Below are positions 47,032-57,329 of a DNA stretch of 64,000 nt, piece after piece. The position numbers were made by a program, and so were the translations under genes. Under the pieces are notes generated by a model. That model ran no database searches. It saw nothing but the letters and a program-made list of their open reading frames with translations, and was not told the origin of the DNA. Position 1 is the first letter of the stretch. Every line of letters starts with the position of its first letter. Origin of the DNA: Rhodeus uyekii (lineage: Eukaryota; Chordata; Actinopteri; Cypriniformes; Acheilognathidae); contig JAWRVZ010000154.1 in assembly GCA_037043235.1 (NCBI GenBank), positions 292,001-356,000 of the forward strand, given 5' to 3'.

Positions 47032-48020
47032 TTTCGTGAAAAAAATGCTCCCTGCAACCTCTCGAACGCGGAAGACATCAACGGCAAGGGATAGGTGTTC
47101 TTTACCGTGATGTTGTTCAGCCCTCGGTAGTCAATACAAGGTCGCAGAGAACCATCCTTCTTTCCCACAAAAAAGAATCCCGCCCCCGCCGGAGAAGAAG
47201 AGGGGCGGATGAACCCGGTAGCTAAAGAGTCAGAAATGTATTTCTCCATGGCCTCCCTTTCAGGAGTGGAAAGCGAGTATAATTTGCCCTTAGGCGGAGA
47301 AATACCTGGCAAGATATCTATAGCACAGTCGTAGGGACGATGCGGAGGAAGAGAAGCAGCCCGAGACTTACTGAACACTTCCTTCAGGTCGAGGTACTCC
47401 GGGGGCACGTTAGACAAATTCGTCAGCTCCTCCTGCAACACAGAACTAGACACAGACGAACATGCAGACACAAGACAAGAGGCATGGCACTGATCACTCC
47501 AGTTCATGATGGTGTTGTGTCCCCAGTCAACCCTGGGATTGTGTTTGGCTAACCAGGGATGACCGAGGACGATGGGTACCGAGGGGGAGTCAGTGAGGAA
47601 AAAGTCTGTGGTCTCAATATGATTACCTGCGGTGGTGAGGCTGAGGGGAATGGTTTTATAAGAAATGTCCGGTAAGCTTTGGCCACCTAGGGCGTTGACG
47701 GCGATGGGACGTGGGAGAGGTTCGGTGGATATCTTGAGTTGATGTGCAAGAGTGCGATCCATAAGGTTGCCCTCGGCCCCGGAATCCAACAGTGCGTGAC
47801 AGTGATGTGAAGAATGAGCCCATTGAAGTCTTACCGGGAGGAGAGTCGCTGAGGAAGATCCGTTGACTGTGATGGCGCCCGTCAGTAACCCCCTCCCTAC
47901 TGGCGGGCGCTGGCTTTTACTGGACAGTGGAGGATAAAGTGCCCTTCTCCTCCACAGTAAATACAGAGCCCCTGGGCTCTGCGACTTCTCTCTCCTCCCG
48001 GGAAAGCCGAGCTCGACCAA
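46995..48020 (-). pseudogene. Protease and N-terminal RT of the chromovirus
   Basis: It contains the aspartic protease with LLDSGAEGNLMD (D-S-G triad) and later VLGHPWLAKHNP. RT fingers follow: GFIRPSSSPAGAGFFFVGKK and LRPCIDYRGLNNITVKNTYP. The frame runs into a stop just after RT residues corresponding to AFERLQGA because of a length change in the T7 tract at 47039-47045. The zinc-knuckle frame upstream (about 47930) overlaps it, one base back, so either a programmed -1 shift or another small indel separates gag from protease. Confidence 0.85.
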
Positions 48021-48058
48021 CCTGCATGGGCTCGGGATCGAAGGCGGGGCTGACCACG

Positions 48059-48847
48059 TCAGGATGGTGGGTGGGGGGGTATCGCAGAGGGCCCTGGACC
48101 TGTAGAGGGGAGTGATCGAAGTCTGCCCCGCTCCAGCCGGGCATCGACTCGCAGCGCCAGTTCAATGAGTTCGTTAAGACCCGTGGGAAGGTCCAGGGTG
48201 TAAATCTCTTGTTGGACGCGGTCAGCCAGCCCATGCAGGAACCTGTCCCACTGCGCCTCCTCGTTCCATTTGCAGTCGGCCGCGAGTGTCCGGAACTCAA
48301 TGGAATAATCCGAAACCGAACGGTTTCCTTGTCTCAGATCCGACAGTTTGCGTGCTGCCTCGCGACCGACCACTGACCGGTCAAAGACTCTTCTCATCTC
48401 CTCTGAGAAGGTCTGGAACGAGGAGCAGCAAGGGTCTTGGTTCTCCCACACCGCCGTTCCCCATTTAGCTGCTCGTCCCGAGAGCAGCGTTATGACCAGG
48501 GCTACTTTGGCTTGTTCGGATGCATATGTCTGTGGCTGGAGAGAAAAAAATACTGAGCATTTAGTGAGAAATGGTCTGCATGCATCAGGCTCACCGGCAT
48601 AACGTTCCGGGGGTGGAAGATGTGGTTCCTGCTGCCCTGCGGGACGGCTGGTGGTGGGGGGAGCTGGCGGTGGGGCTTGCGCAGCGGGAACAGGCATTTG
48701 TTGAAGTCTATTGGTGAGCTCGGACACCTGCGCCACCAACGTTTGTACGGCGCGCCCAGTGGCCAGCATCTGTTCTTCTTGCTGGTCTAGGCGCGCCATG
48801 TTGCTGGATACAAAATCCTGCCAGCTGGGGTTACTTGCTGAATCCAT
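48059..48847 (-). CDS. gag: Gag of the chromovirus, C-terminally frameshifted
   Basis: The start is ATG at 48847, 18 nt inside the 5' LTR end; upstream open sequence in the LTR is not part of the gene. It is 262 aa to the premature stop. Residues about 10-50 are a likely coiled coil, followed by a Pro-rich linker. The capsid region contains PERYAGEPDACRPFL, FSLQPQTYASEQAKVALVIT, GRAAKWGTAVWE and FDRSVVGREAARKLSDLRQG, typical of sushi-type gag. The reading frame is lost at a G7 (C7 on the sense strand) tract at 48073-48079. The continuation (DPEPMQVGRARLSREE) is in another frame, and the CCHC knuckle (LCIYCGGEGHFILHC, about 47925-47965) is in a third after a TC-repeat at 47987-47994. Confidence 0.88.
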   Translation of the reverse strand: MDSASNPSWQDFVSSNMARLDQQEEQMLATGRAVQTLVAQVSELTNRLQQMPVPAAQAPPPAPPTTSRPAGQQEPHLPPPERYAGEPDACRPFLTKCSVFFSLQPQTYASEQAKVALVITLLSGRAAKWGTAVWENQDPCCSSFQTFSEEMRRVFDRSVVGREAARKLSDLRQGNRSVSDYSIEFRTLAADCKWNEEAQWDRFLHGLADRVQQEIYTLDLPTGLNELIELALRVDARLERGRLRSLPSTGPGPSAIPPHPPS

Positions 48848-48852
48848 GGTGG

Positions 48853-48863
48853 GTCGAGTCGTT
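48853..48863 (-). promoter_or_regulatory. Self-primer binding site (11 nt)
   Basis: One base inside the 5' LTR the sense strand reads AACGACTCGAC. It is exactly complementary to GTCGAGTCGTT at 49123-49113 within the same LTR. That site starts 31 nt downstream of the TATTTAG box, so it would be the 5' end of the RNA. This is the Tf1-type self-priming arrangement; there is no tRNA-like TGG start. Confidence 0.82.
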
Positions 48864-48864
48864 C

Positions 48865-49286
48865 TGTCAGGGAGAGTCAGAGACGGATTCAATAGCAAGA
48901 TGAAGATGTTTATTGGAAACACAAATGAGAAAAGTCCGGGAAATGGCTGGCGGTGACGCAGGGACTCAAAGGGCTCGACGGTGAAGACAGAGTGCGGTGA
49001 ATAATCCCAGTGTGGTGGTGAACGTGAACGCAAGACGACAGGAAACACAGGAACTCAGGAACACGATGTCACAGGACCACAGGAAAGGCAGGCATGGGAT
49101 CACAGGGAGAACAACGACTCGACAACATGGTGAGGGTGAGAAGGGAACTAAATAGGCAGAGCAGATTGATGTCAGGTGCGAAGGATAACGATGATGAGTG
49201 AGTGATCAGCGACCACGCCTCCCACACTCACCTCACATACACCCACAGGCAGTAACTAGGAGACAACGAATTAATGAATCGTGACA
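48865..49286 (-). repeat. 5' LTR of the chromovirus with TATA, predicted start and poly(A) signal
   Basis: Sense-strand landmarks: TATTTAG at 49154-49148, predicted transcription start at 49123, AATAAA at 48914-48909, ending CTCCCTGACA. The right flank is the TSD AGCTT. Confidence 0.93.
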
Positions 49287-49349
49287 AGCTTTACAAAGTA
49301 AATATATTATCATTCTTATTATTCTTTATCATTCGTAAATTGTATGACA

Positions 49350-49825
49350 TGTTACGTTAGACGTATTAATTTTGTTTATTTATTTTTGTAAGGAGTGGTG
49401 TTGGATTTGTGTTTTTATTTCTCTCTGTTCCTTTTGTTACTGTGTTTCACTTGATAGGTTAACGATTGCCACCTGTGTTCCTTCATCTATTTCTCCTGTT
49501 TAACAAATAGTTAGGGAGTAAGAGAAGGTATATGAATTTTATTTATTTATTTTTGTGTACAGGTGAGTTAATGGTACTTTTCCTTTTGATAGAGGAATTT
49601 TAATTTTCCTCTTCTCGAGGTAATTGTTTGTTTATATTGTGCTTTATTTATTTGTTTTCTTTAATCCCCATCTGATGAAACAATAAAAGGCACACATGCC
49701 AATTTTCTTAACAATTTTTTTTTGGTTGCTCTGAAATGTGAGAGCTGAAGATCCTCAAGGCCTCTCTCAATTAATTTGTTCGTCGCTCCCTATTTACTCC
49801 TAGACAGAAAGTGCGAGACGTACCA
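49350..49825 (+). repeat. 5' LTR of the decayed Gmr1-like element
   Basis: It starts TGTTACGTTAGACG and ends GAGACGTACCA. AATAAA lies at about 49681, and a TATTTAC block at about 49791. Only its 3' ~330 bp aligns with the right LTR. Confidence 0.75.
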
Positions 49826-49827
49826 AT

Positions 49828-49841
49828 TGGGGGCTCGTCCG
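49828..49841 (+). promoter_or_regulatory. Primer-binding site, tRNA-Pro type
   Basis: TGGGGGCTCGTCCG, 2 nt after the LTR, is the first 14 nt of the classical tRNA-Pro primer site used by many vertebrate retroelements. The match then decays. Confidence 0.75.
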
Positions 49842-50089
49842 CACGACATAGTTGAAAGCCTTTCTATTGAAACCAAAAAGTTGGCAAGTTAAATTTACTC
49901 TTCTCTATTTCTGTTGTTTGGTATGTCTTGTAGAAAGACCAAAAGGAAGAGTGTCCTCGTGTGAGATGGGAAATGGAACTTGATTTAACAGCCTTCACTT
50001 TTTCTCCTACCACCAAGGATTTTGAACGTTGTAGAAAGAAAGATCTATTATTAATTGTGGATTTTTTTTTTTTCATATTCAGGTGGTGA

Positions 50090-50930
50090 GAGAGGCTACT
50101 AAACAAGTTATAAAAACGTTGTATGATAAGTTAGTAGATGCTGGTATTTAAGATCTCAGGAGGGTGGGGCAGAGGCAATGTCTTTTTCAGATAATGAGGT
50201 GATGAAATCATATGATCCCAGGTTTGAGATTCGACTTAAAAAAGCGAGAATGTGAGTCTCAAATTATTAGGCTGCACATTATAGAAGCAGAGAGGGATCG
50301 TGAGATCCAATTCCGCAAGTTAGATCTAGAAGCGAAAGCCTTAAATAAAAAGCCGGTGCCAACACCTCATTCTCAGCCATCCTCTGCTGTGGCATTCCCA
50401 CTTTCATCAGTGAGTTCCTTTCTGGCTTCAGCTGTGTTTGACAGAGAAGCCGAAGTGGACGCTTATTTTGTAACCTTTGAGCGGATAGCTGGTAAGCACA
50501 ATTGGCCTAAGGATATGGGGGCTTTGTTACTCAATGTACTCTCGTTGGTGAGTCAATCTTATCGCTTGATAAAGGTAAAACGGTAGATGTTGTAAAATCG
50601 GCAGTGCTTCGCGCATATGAGTTGGTTCCCGAAGCATATCGTCAGAGGTTTCGATTGCAAACGAAGACATTCAAACAAACGTATGTTGTGTTTGGAAGAG
50701 AGAAGAGAGCGCTTTTTGAAAAGTGGTAAAGTAAGTAAATGTGTCTAGTAAATCTGACACTTTTGATGAATTTTGTGAGTTAATTTAGCTAAAAAATGTA
50801 TTCCTGAAAAGGTTGTGTAACACCTAAATGAGCAGAAAGGATCAACGCTTGCAGAGGCTGTGGTAATACATGATCAATTTATGCTTACGCATCGTAAAGT
50901 TTTCAAGAGGTGTCAACTTCTAATTTTTCA
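50090..50930 (+). pseudogene. Gag fossil with SCAN-like segment
   Basis: The open part at 50212-50586 has a Glu/Arg/Lys-rich likely coiled coil (IIEAERDREIQFRKLDLEAK) and a capsid start (DREAEVDAYFVTFERIAGKH). After a frame change, SAVLRAYELVPEAYRQRFR is readable near 50600-50660, matching the SCAN-like part of Gmr1-type gag. Several stops follow. Non-functional. Confidence 0.75.
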
Positions 50931-51179
50931 TCTGCTGATCAGTTTGTGGGAGAAAAAGTTTTTCTCGCTCATGGAAAAGTGCCATTTGGCCCAAAACAAA
51001 TGGTCGGCATTCGACGTGTTTTTCTTGCCTGGATTCTAGACATTTAATATCCGAGTGTAACAAATTAAATAAAAAGAATGGGGCCGTGAAAGAAAAGTGT
51101 TGTGCTCACACAGATGCTCCCAAATTTGTGGGACGCTCAGAGTTCTGGTTATGAACCATTCAGTTTAGATGGGCAAGTG

Positions 51180-51465
51180 TCAATATCTGATTATAAGTTT
51201 ATACATAATCTTGTGAGATATGGGTTCTTTTCAGTCATTCATCCAAGAGTGTTTTACATTTTTTTCTGAAAAATCTGGGATACCGGGACTGATGTGTTTT
51301 GTACAAGATATAGAGATGGGTTGTGTACAGGTGCCTCTACATGAAGTGGAGTTAAAATCGGATCTTGTCTCTGGCATTAAGTTGGGTGTTCGCAAACATT
51401 TGCCTGTTGCTGGAGTAGACATGATTCTAGGAAATGACCTTGCAGGTGACAGTTTTTTCTAGTCC
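51180..51465 (+). pseudogene. Protease fossil, catalytic DTG changed to DMG
   Basis: After an in-frame TGA comes DMGSFQSFI at 51217-51243, where the expected active-site Thr is Met. It is followed by VPLHEVELKSDLVSG and VAGVDMILGNDLAGD. The missing Thr and the preceding stop make it inactive. Confidence 0.7.
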
Positions 51466-51699
51466 GGTAGTAATGAATAAACCCATGGTGACAGAGCAGC
51501 ATGACTTGGCTATTCAGTTTCCTTCTGTCTTTCCAGCCTGTGCAGTAACACTGGCTCAAGAACTTTTTTTCTGAGAAGTTCTTAACTTATTTGATATGTT
51601 CTTAGATAAAGAGTCCAAGACTGAAGAGTCAAAGTCACATGTGTAAAGCGAGTGACAGATTTCACTACTGCCTGAAACTTCTTTAAATGTTGGTAAGGA

Positions 51700-52760
51700 G
51701 AAATTAGCCGCCAAGCAAAGATCAGATGTTTCTTTGGCAGAATGTGTGAAGACAGCAGTCAGTGTGAAAGATGAAGACACTTTGTGGGAGAATGATGTGT
51801 TAATGCAAAAATGGAAACCGCGTTACAATAAAAGAGGTTTACAAGAGACATTTCAAATTGTTTTGCCTACCAAGTATCGCATTCCAATTTTGAAGCTGGC
51901 ACATGAAATCCAGTGGCAGGGCATTTAGGAGTGACAAAGACTCTTCAAAATATTACTAAATATTACTTTTGGCCTGGTCTTCAATCATCAGTTGTAGAGT
52001 TCTGTCGCTCGTGCGACGTCAGTGCGTTGGCAAGCCTAATCAGAAGGTGCCAGTTGCCCCTCTGTGTCCAAAACCACTAACATTTGATCGAATGATTGTT
52101 GATTGCGTGGGTCCACCGCCCAAATTTAAATCAGGACACCAGTATGTTCTAACTATAGTGTGTGCAACCACTAGGTTTCCTGAAGCCATTCCCTTGTGTG
52201 CCCTGAAAGCACAGAAAGCAGTGACAGACTTTTTTTTTATTTTTACTATGTTCAGTTTACCTTGATTTACAAGCGATTAAGGAGCAAATTTCACTTCTAA
52301 GACCTTTACACAGATTTTGAAGGAATTGGGAATTTAGCACAAGGTATCTAATCCTGATCACGTTGAGTCACAAGGAGCCTTAGAAAGGATCCATCAAACT
52401 CTCAATGCTGCTTGCAAACGAGCAAAGATTGGGTTGAAAGGTTGCCTTTTCTGTTATTTGCTGCCAGAGAAGCAGTTCAGGACTCTTTGGGGTGTAGTCC
52501 TGACAAAAAATGTGTCTTCTCTCTTGGGTTACGTGAGTTCTTTCAGAGAGAGACTTTATAAAGCGTGTGAAGTAGCTAAGGCTCAAATAGTTACTGCTCA
52601 GTCGAAAAAGCAGTTTTGACAAAAAGAGTGTCAAAAGAAATTTTCAGGTTGGCGACTCAGTTCTTGTGTTTTTTGGGTCATATGTCATAGGAAAAATACG
52701 GAGTGAAACTGATTACGTTATTCACACCCTTGATCGTCGACGATGGTTTGCCATGTGAAC
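51700..52760 (+). pseudogene. Integrase fossil, upstream of RT
   Basis: Readable in shifting frames: LWENDVLMQKWKPR, GVTKTLQNITKYYFWPGLQ, FDRMIVDCVGPPPKFKSGHQ (catalytic Asp region), TRFPEAIPLCALKAQKAV, a degenerate second-Asp segment at about 52265-52350, then CHVNMLKAYLERE near 52750, the usual end of Gmr1-type integrase. At least four frame changes or stops. Its position before RT is the key point. Confidence 0.8.
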
Positions 52761-53089
52761 ATGCTTAAGGCTTATTTGGAACGGGAAACAAAAACTGTCC
52801 TGTCTACTGACCTCCCATTAGTTCCTTCAGCAGTCACCGTAACTTGCCCTTGTGTTGTAGAAGACGAGGATGTTGTTCAAACTTCTACTCATTTGAAAAA
52901 TTCTAATGTTTTGAGTGATTTGTCATTATTTTGAGTATTTGTCAGAGAACCAGTATGGGGATGTGAGTAAGTTGATCCAGTCTTTTCCCTTACTGTTTTT
53001 GGGTGTTCCTAACAGAACATCAGTATTGTGTCATAAAATTGAGGTGGGAAGTGAAACAGCATTCATATAGAGTAAATAAATAAAAAAAC

Positions 53090-53303
53090 GTGATATTATG
53101 AAGGCCAAGGTAGAATATCTATTAAAACATGGGTCCATGGAGCTCCCCATGTTTGCTCGCATCTAAACCAGACTCCACACATCGCTTTTGTACAGATTAC
53201 AGGAAGGTTACCGATCTTTTAAAACTTGATTCGTTCCCACTGCCTCATATTGAAGATTGTATTGATCGGATGGGAGCGGCAAAAGACAACTTTCTTCAAT
53301 ATA
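53090..53303 (+). pseudogene. RT N-terminal fossil, cut by a MITE
   Basis: PWSSPCLLASKPDSTHRFCTD, then YRKVTDLLKLDSFPLPHIED and CIDRMGAA: RT fingers region. The frame ends at the MITE insertion at 53304. RT motif A (the YWQVPL-type segment) is not found on either side and appears deleted. Confidence 0.82.
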
Positions 53304-54273
53304 CAGTGGTACCTCGAGATACGAAATTAATCCGTTCCGAGGCGGCCTTCGTATAATGAGTTTTTCGTATCTTGGAAAACATTTTACATGTAAAATGGCT
53401 AATCTGTTCCAAGCCCTCCAAAAACACCCCATTAAATTTCATAATAAAGCTAAATTGACCTATAAACAATGAAATAACGTAAAATGTCGATGTGGCAAGG
53501 GGGGCGTGGATATAAACAGCCTGGAAGGGAAAGACGGAGAGAGAGATCCGGGCGAGACGCGTGTCGGCACGGAAGCGGTGAACGCGAGGCTCACGAACGA
53601 AAGTGAAACCGAAACCGAGAGAGATTGCGAGTGACACGGAACTCAGAGGGAGAAGCGTGACTCATCTGAGAGAAGCGGGACAGTGGGAGTGAAACGCACC
53701 TGCTTATGTTTTGTTTGTGTTTTGATTTATTTAAGACTCTAAAGAAATAAAAGCTCGTGAGTCTCAGTAAGCTGACCCTGCCTCCTTCCTTCTCCGTGAC
53801 TAAAGAACCTTACCACAGTCGAAGCTTACCTTTTGAGTGAGGCTATCTCCGAAAGTGGCGGCAGAGGTGGAGGAGGACAAACGGCAGATAACGTACGTAC
53901 GTACACTTAACTTTACGAAAACACATACAAAATTTAAAGTTTTGGGTGCGGAGTGGCTGAGCTAAAGCACGCCAGCACGTACGTATAGAAGATGCATGAT
54001 GGGAGGGATGCTGTCCAATTAGAGAGAAGGATCTCATGGCTTGGCTAGCATCAGGAACCAATGGGAGAGCAGGAGGATGGTGGCGAGTTTACTATAACTA
54101 AGATGGCGGCGTGCGGCACGAGTATCAAAATTGTTATGGGGCGAATCTCGGACTTTCAGAAACCTTTCGTATCTTGAAAACTTTTCTTATGTAGAGCAGT
54201 AAAATTTATCGTCTTTGCTTTCGTAACTTGGATTTTTCGTAAGTTGAGCCTTTCGTATCTTGAGGTACTACTG
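53304..54273. mobile_element. Mariner/pogo-type MITE inside the RT fossil
   Basis: Same family as 24467-25110: ends CAGTGGTACCTCGAGATACG and the inverse of CAGTAGTACCTCAAGATACG, flanked by TA (53302-53303, 54274-54275). It contains a 327-bp solo LTR; without that and its TSD the element is 638 bp, near the 644 bp of the other copy. Confidence 0.88.
53491..53817 (+). repeat. Solo LTR nested in the MITE, TSD GTCGA
   Basis: It starts TGTGGCAAGG and ends CTTACCACA. GTCGA is duplicated at 53486-53490 and 53818-53822. AATAAA lies at about 53745. The MITE copy at 24.5 kb has an uninterrupted GTCGA at the same place, proving the insertion. Confidence 0.93.
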
Positions 54274-54279
54274 TATATG

Positions 54280-54960
54280 TATATTACTGTACTGTACTGT
54301 CCTTGCGTACGGGAAGCGAAATGCGCCTCCAATGATTCAAAGGCTTATGCAGAAGGTTTTATCTGATGTACTGAACGGTGATGCCTATGTTGACGGTATG
54401 GTGCTGTATTCAAACAGTTGGCTAGAGCATGTGAACAATCTTGAGTTGCTGTTGTTTTTTAATTGATTGTCTGACGCTTCTTCGACTTGCAAAATGTGAG
54501 TTTGCGAAAGTAGAGGTGACCTATTTAGGGAAGAAAGTGGGTCAAGGAACTGTGAGACCTGTAGAAGCGAAGATTTCTTCTATACTTGACTATCCATATC
54601 TCCACTAAATAAATGTGTGTTGAGTCGTTTTCTCGGAACGTGTGGGTATTACAGAAACTTCTGTCAAAACTTCTCTAGTGTTGTGTCCCCACTTACTGCA
54701 CAGCGATAAATGAACATTTATATGGTCGAATGAGTGTGAGTGTACCTTTTTGTCCTCTAAAGATCTTTTGTTACACACCTGTTCTAAAGGCTCCAGATTT
54801 CCATCGCCCCTTTAAACTGCATGTAGACGCAAGTTCAGTCGGGGCGGGAGCAGTATTATTACAAGAAGACAATATGGGTGTTGATCATTCTGTGTATTAT
54901 TTTTCCAAGAAATTTTCAAGTGCCAAAGTGACGCTGAGGAGGCAGAGAAACAAACGCAAT
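54280..54960 (+). pseudogene. RT C-terminal and RNase H fossil
   Basis: NAPPMIQRLMQKVLSDVL (after motif B), DAYVDGMVLYSNSWLEHV (YVDD changed to YVDG), LAKCEFAKVEVTYLG, then after frame changes FKLHVDASSVGAGAVLLQED and YYFSKKFSSAK of RNase H. The loss of the second catalytic Asp and several frame changes make it dead. Confidence 0.82.
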
Positions 54961-55089
54961 ATTTGAGGTTGTTCCGCCCACCAGTTCTAGATGAATAAGG
55001 GCGTATTGCGCTTCTCGAGTTGTCACATTGAGTTACTGTATGTGAGTCATGGCGTTTATATGAGTTGATTTAAATTATTATTAAGTTAA

Positions 55090-55415
55090 ATGTTTGTGGG
55101 TATCGTTTCTCTTGTTTAACCAATAGTTAAGAGAAAGGGAAGGTATATGTATTTTATTTTATTTCTTTTTGTGTACAGGTGAGTTAATGTTATTTTTCCT
55201 TTAGGTAGAGGTATTTTTTGGTTTCCTCCTCCCAAGGTAATTGTTTGTTTTAATCCCCATCTGATGAAACAATAAAAGGCACACATGCCAACTTTCTTTG
55301 AATTTTTGTTTTGTTTTTGTTGGAACGGGAGAGCTGAAGATCCTCAAGGTCTCTCTCAATTTAATTTGTTCGTCACTCCCTATTTACTCCTAGACAGAAA
55401 GGGTGAGACGTAACA
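55090..55415 (+). repeat. 3' LTR (partial) of the decayed Gmr1-like element
   Basis: It aligns with the 3' part of the 5' LTR ('GTGTACAGGTGAGTTAATG', 'CCCCATCTGATGAAACAATAAA', 'CTCCCTATTTACTCCTAGACAGAAA') and ends ACGTAACA. The first ~150 bp do not align and may have been replaced or deleted. Confidence 0.75.
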
Positions 55416-55541
55416 CATGGTTGGTTCTCAAACTGGCAGAATTTTTTCTCCTTTAAGACGGAAATGAGAGCAACACTTTACAATAAGATTATTTGGGCTA
55501 TTGCAATAACTTACATTATATAATTACCATATATATAATTA

Positions 55542-55613
<72 letters not shown>

Positions 55614-56535
55614 ATTTATTAATCTTAATGATATTTTCTAAATATAAATTGTAGGCTATAAATCAAAATTTGTTTCTATATTATGAATAAACAAATGAAC
55701 AGTAACTATCTTTAATAAGTGCTGTAAAAAATGCCCATGTCAACCAATTTCTGTACAGGAATTTTCAAAGAAATTATTAAAATATTTATCTAAAATATAT
55801 CCTTTTTGTAAAACATTAAATACAAAATAATAAATCTAAATCATTGTCTTAACCATCTGAATCATTGAAAAAATCATGCTCTGAACTAAAATAAAATGGC
55901 AGATGCTACTGTAAAATTTACACATATAGCGCTTATTTCTGTTTTTAAGTGTTTGATGCCTTGAAGTGACATGCTTTCGATACATAACCTAGAGGAAACA
56001 TTCTCAGGAAGTTGTTGGAAGATTTAACGCTCAAAAGAAGGTAAGGAGATGAAAGTTTCCGTGGCATCTTACACACTTCTCTATCCCAAGGCACTTTTCT
56101 TCCCCGGAGTGTATTTGGTTCATTCTCACGCCTAAATCACAAATAAGCTGATTTTCCCTCCATATAGCCAAGGGGAGAATTTATTTTTCAGCTATCCAGA
56201 ACAGTCCTGCTCAACTTTTAAACAGTGATGAAATGGACTTGACACCAGGGGCACACATGGAAGACTTGCTAAGTTTACAGCCTTCAAGCAATATTTTGTC
56301 CCTGCTTTTTCTTTTTTTTAACCCTCTCCAATGTCAGGCAAGTCAGGTAGTATTTTGGGTTTACCTATATGTTTACTCCATTGTGATTTATAATGCAAGA
56401 ACAGATTTTGAAATGAAATATTTACAGATCTTTTGGAGACACATCATTTGACATCAGAGTTTGGCGTGTTTGTTTGGAAAACATATCAACTCCGGTAGAT
56501 TTGGAATTGGTACGAAAGCAATTCCCCCTCAAGGG
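55416..56535. other. 1.1 kb without a recognisable gene; (TA)n at 55544-55606
   Basis: Contains an uninterrupted (TA)31 microsatellite and AT-rich DNA. No protein-like frame. Confidence 0.5.
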
Positions 56536-57306
56536 TGAAGGATACTATTCGGAAATCCATTGCCGCTTGTATATATATTCTTTCATTTTTCTTATTTGTA
56601 CCTATATTCTTTTCTTTGTCTTAATTTTCATATGTTTCTTTGTTTTATTTTTCATATGTTCTTTTCCCTTTCTTATTTGAATGAGTTGTAAAGAGTGATT
56701 TATAATCAAGTTAGGGCTTTTTATTAGTTAAAAACCTTTCTTTACTTTTCTGTAGTTTTCCATCGAGTAAGGATGAATATTGTCAGCACTTCTCAACAGA
56801 TAGAGAATGTTATCAGAATGTTTTGGTTTATAGTTGGAGCCTGAGCCGAGTTCAGCCTTGGAGAAGCTGTATGTGTGTGTGTTAATATGGTCAGTATTGG
56901 TGAGGTGATTAGCTGGCACCAGAAAACTTGTTGTTCTCGACAAGCCACGTCACGAACCCGTCAACCACGTGATCAACGAAGATATGCTTCCGACTGTCTG
57001 CTCTTGTGTGGAAAATTACTAGTTTTGTTTTTCTTTCTTTCTTTCTTTCTTTCTTTCTTAGCCAATCAGAATCATTTAAACGTCATCATTGACGTAGTTA
57101 GCACCCTCTGTTAGAGTATAATTGCTGTAACAATGTTATTGTAATTGGGGGCGGCCTACGAACTCCTTGTGAGACCTGAAGCTGGCTTCTGCTGATGAAA
57201 CTGCAAACTAAACTTCACTAAAATTTCTTCTATTGACTGCACTTCTGACTCCTGGTCTTCATTCAACATATCTGGTCCTCGGGTCTTAACTGTAAATTCC
57301 CCTACA
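56536..57306 (+). repeat. 5' LTR of the non-coding element, ~771 bp
   Basis: It starts TGAAGGATACTATTCGG. The end is placed at ..CCCCTACA, 5 nt before the primer site; this boundary is inferred because the 3' copy is cut by the window. It contains a CACGTG E-box at 56966-56971, a (TTTC)n run at 57033-57058 and TATAATT near 57117. Confidence 0.75.
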
Positions 57307-57311
57307 GTTAA

Positions 57312-57329
57312 TGGTGGAGAATGCGGGCA
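57312..57329 (+). promoter_or_regulatory. Primer-binding site, tRNA-Ala
   Basis: TGGTGGAGAATGCGGGCA is the complement of ...TGCCCGCATTCTCCACCA, the 3' end of vertebrate tRNA-Ala(AGC) as I recall it: 18 nt including CCA. Confidence 0.75.

Larger units (their letters stand above)
44519..49286 (-). mobile_element. Tf1/sushi-group chromovirus (Ty3/gypsy), minus strand, TSD AGCTT
   Basis: Two 422-bp LTRs (44519-44940 and 48865-49286) differ at 3 positions. AGCTT flanks the element on both sides (44514-44518, 49287-49291). The order on the minus strand is gag, protease, RT, RNase H, integrase with C-terminal chromodomain. Priming uses an 11-nt self-complementarity instead of a tRNA. gag-pol is broken by several frameshifts at low-complexity tracts and by two internal deletions, so this copy cannot be autonomous despite its young LTRs. 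Sushi-type elements are the group from which mammalian PEG10/RTL genes derive. Confidence 0.95.
49350..55415 (+). mobile_element. Decayed second Gmr1-like Ty3/gypsy element (integrase before RT)
   Basis: The two LTRs are diverged but alignable. Their common 3' part includes CCCCATCTGATGAAACAATAAA and GAGCTGAAGATCCTCAAGG. The terminal inverted repeat is TGTTACGT at the left start and ACGTAACA at the right end, and ACAT is found at both outer edges. Between them lie, in order, gag, protease, integrase, then RT and RNase H, the same unusual order as the element at 9.76 kb but from a different, older lineage. The RT is interrupted by a MITE (53304-54273). All genes carry many stops and frameshifts. 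Confidence 0.85.

Noticed and set aside
48848..49048. N-terminal extension of the chromovirus gag frame into the LTR
   Set aside because: The extension crosses the self-primer site and the LTR; the ATG at 48847 just inside the LTR is the natural start.
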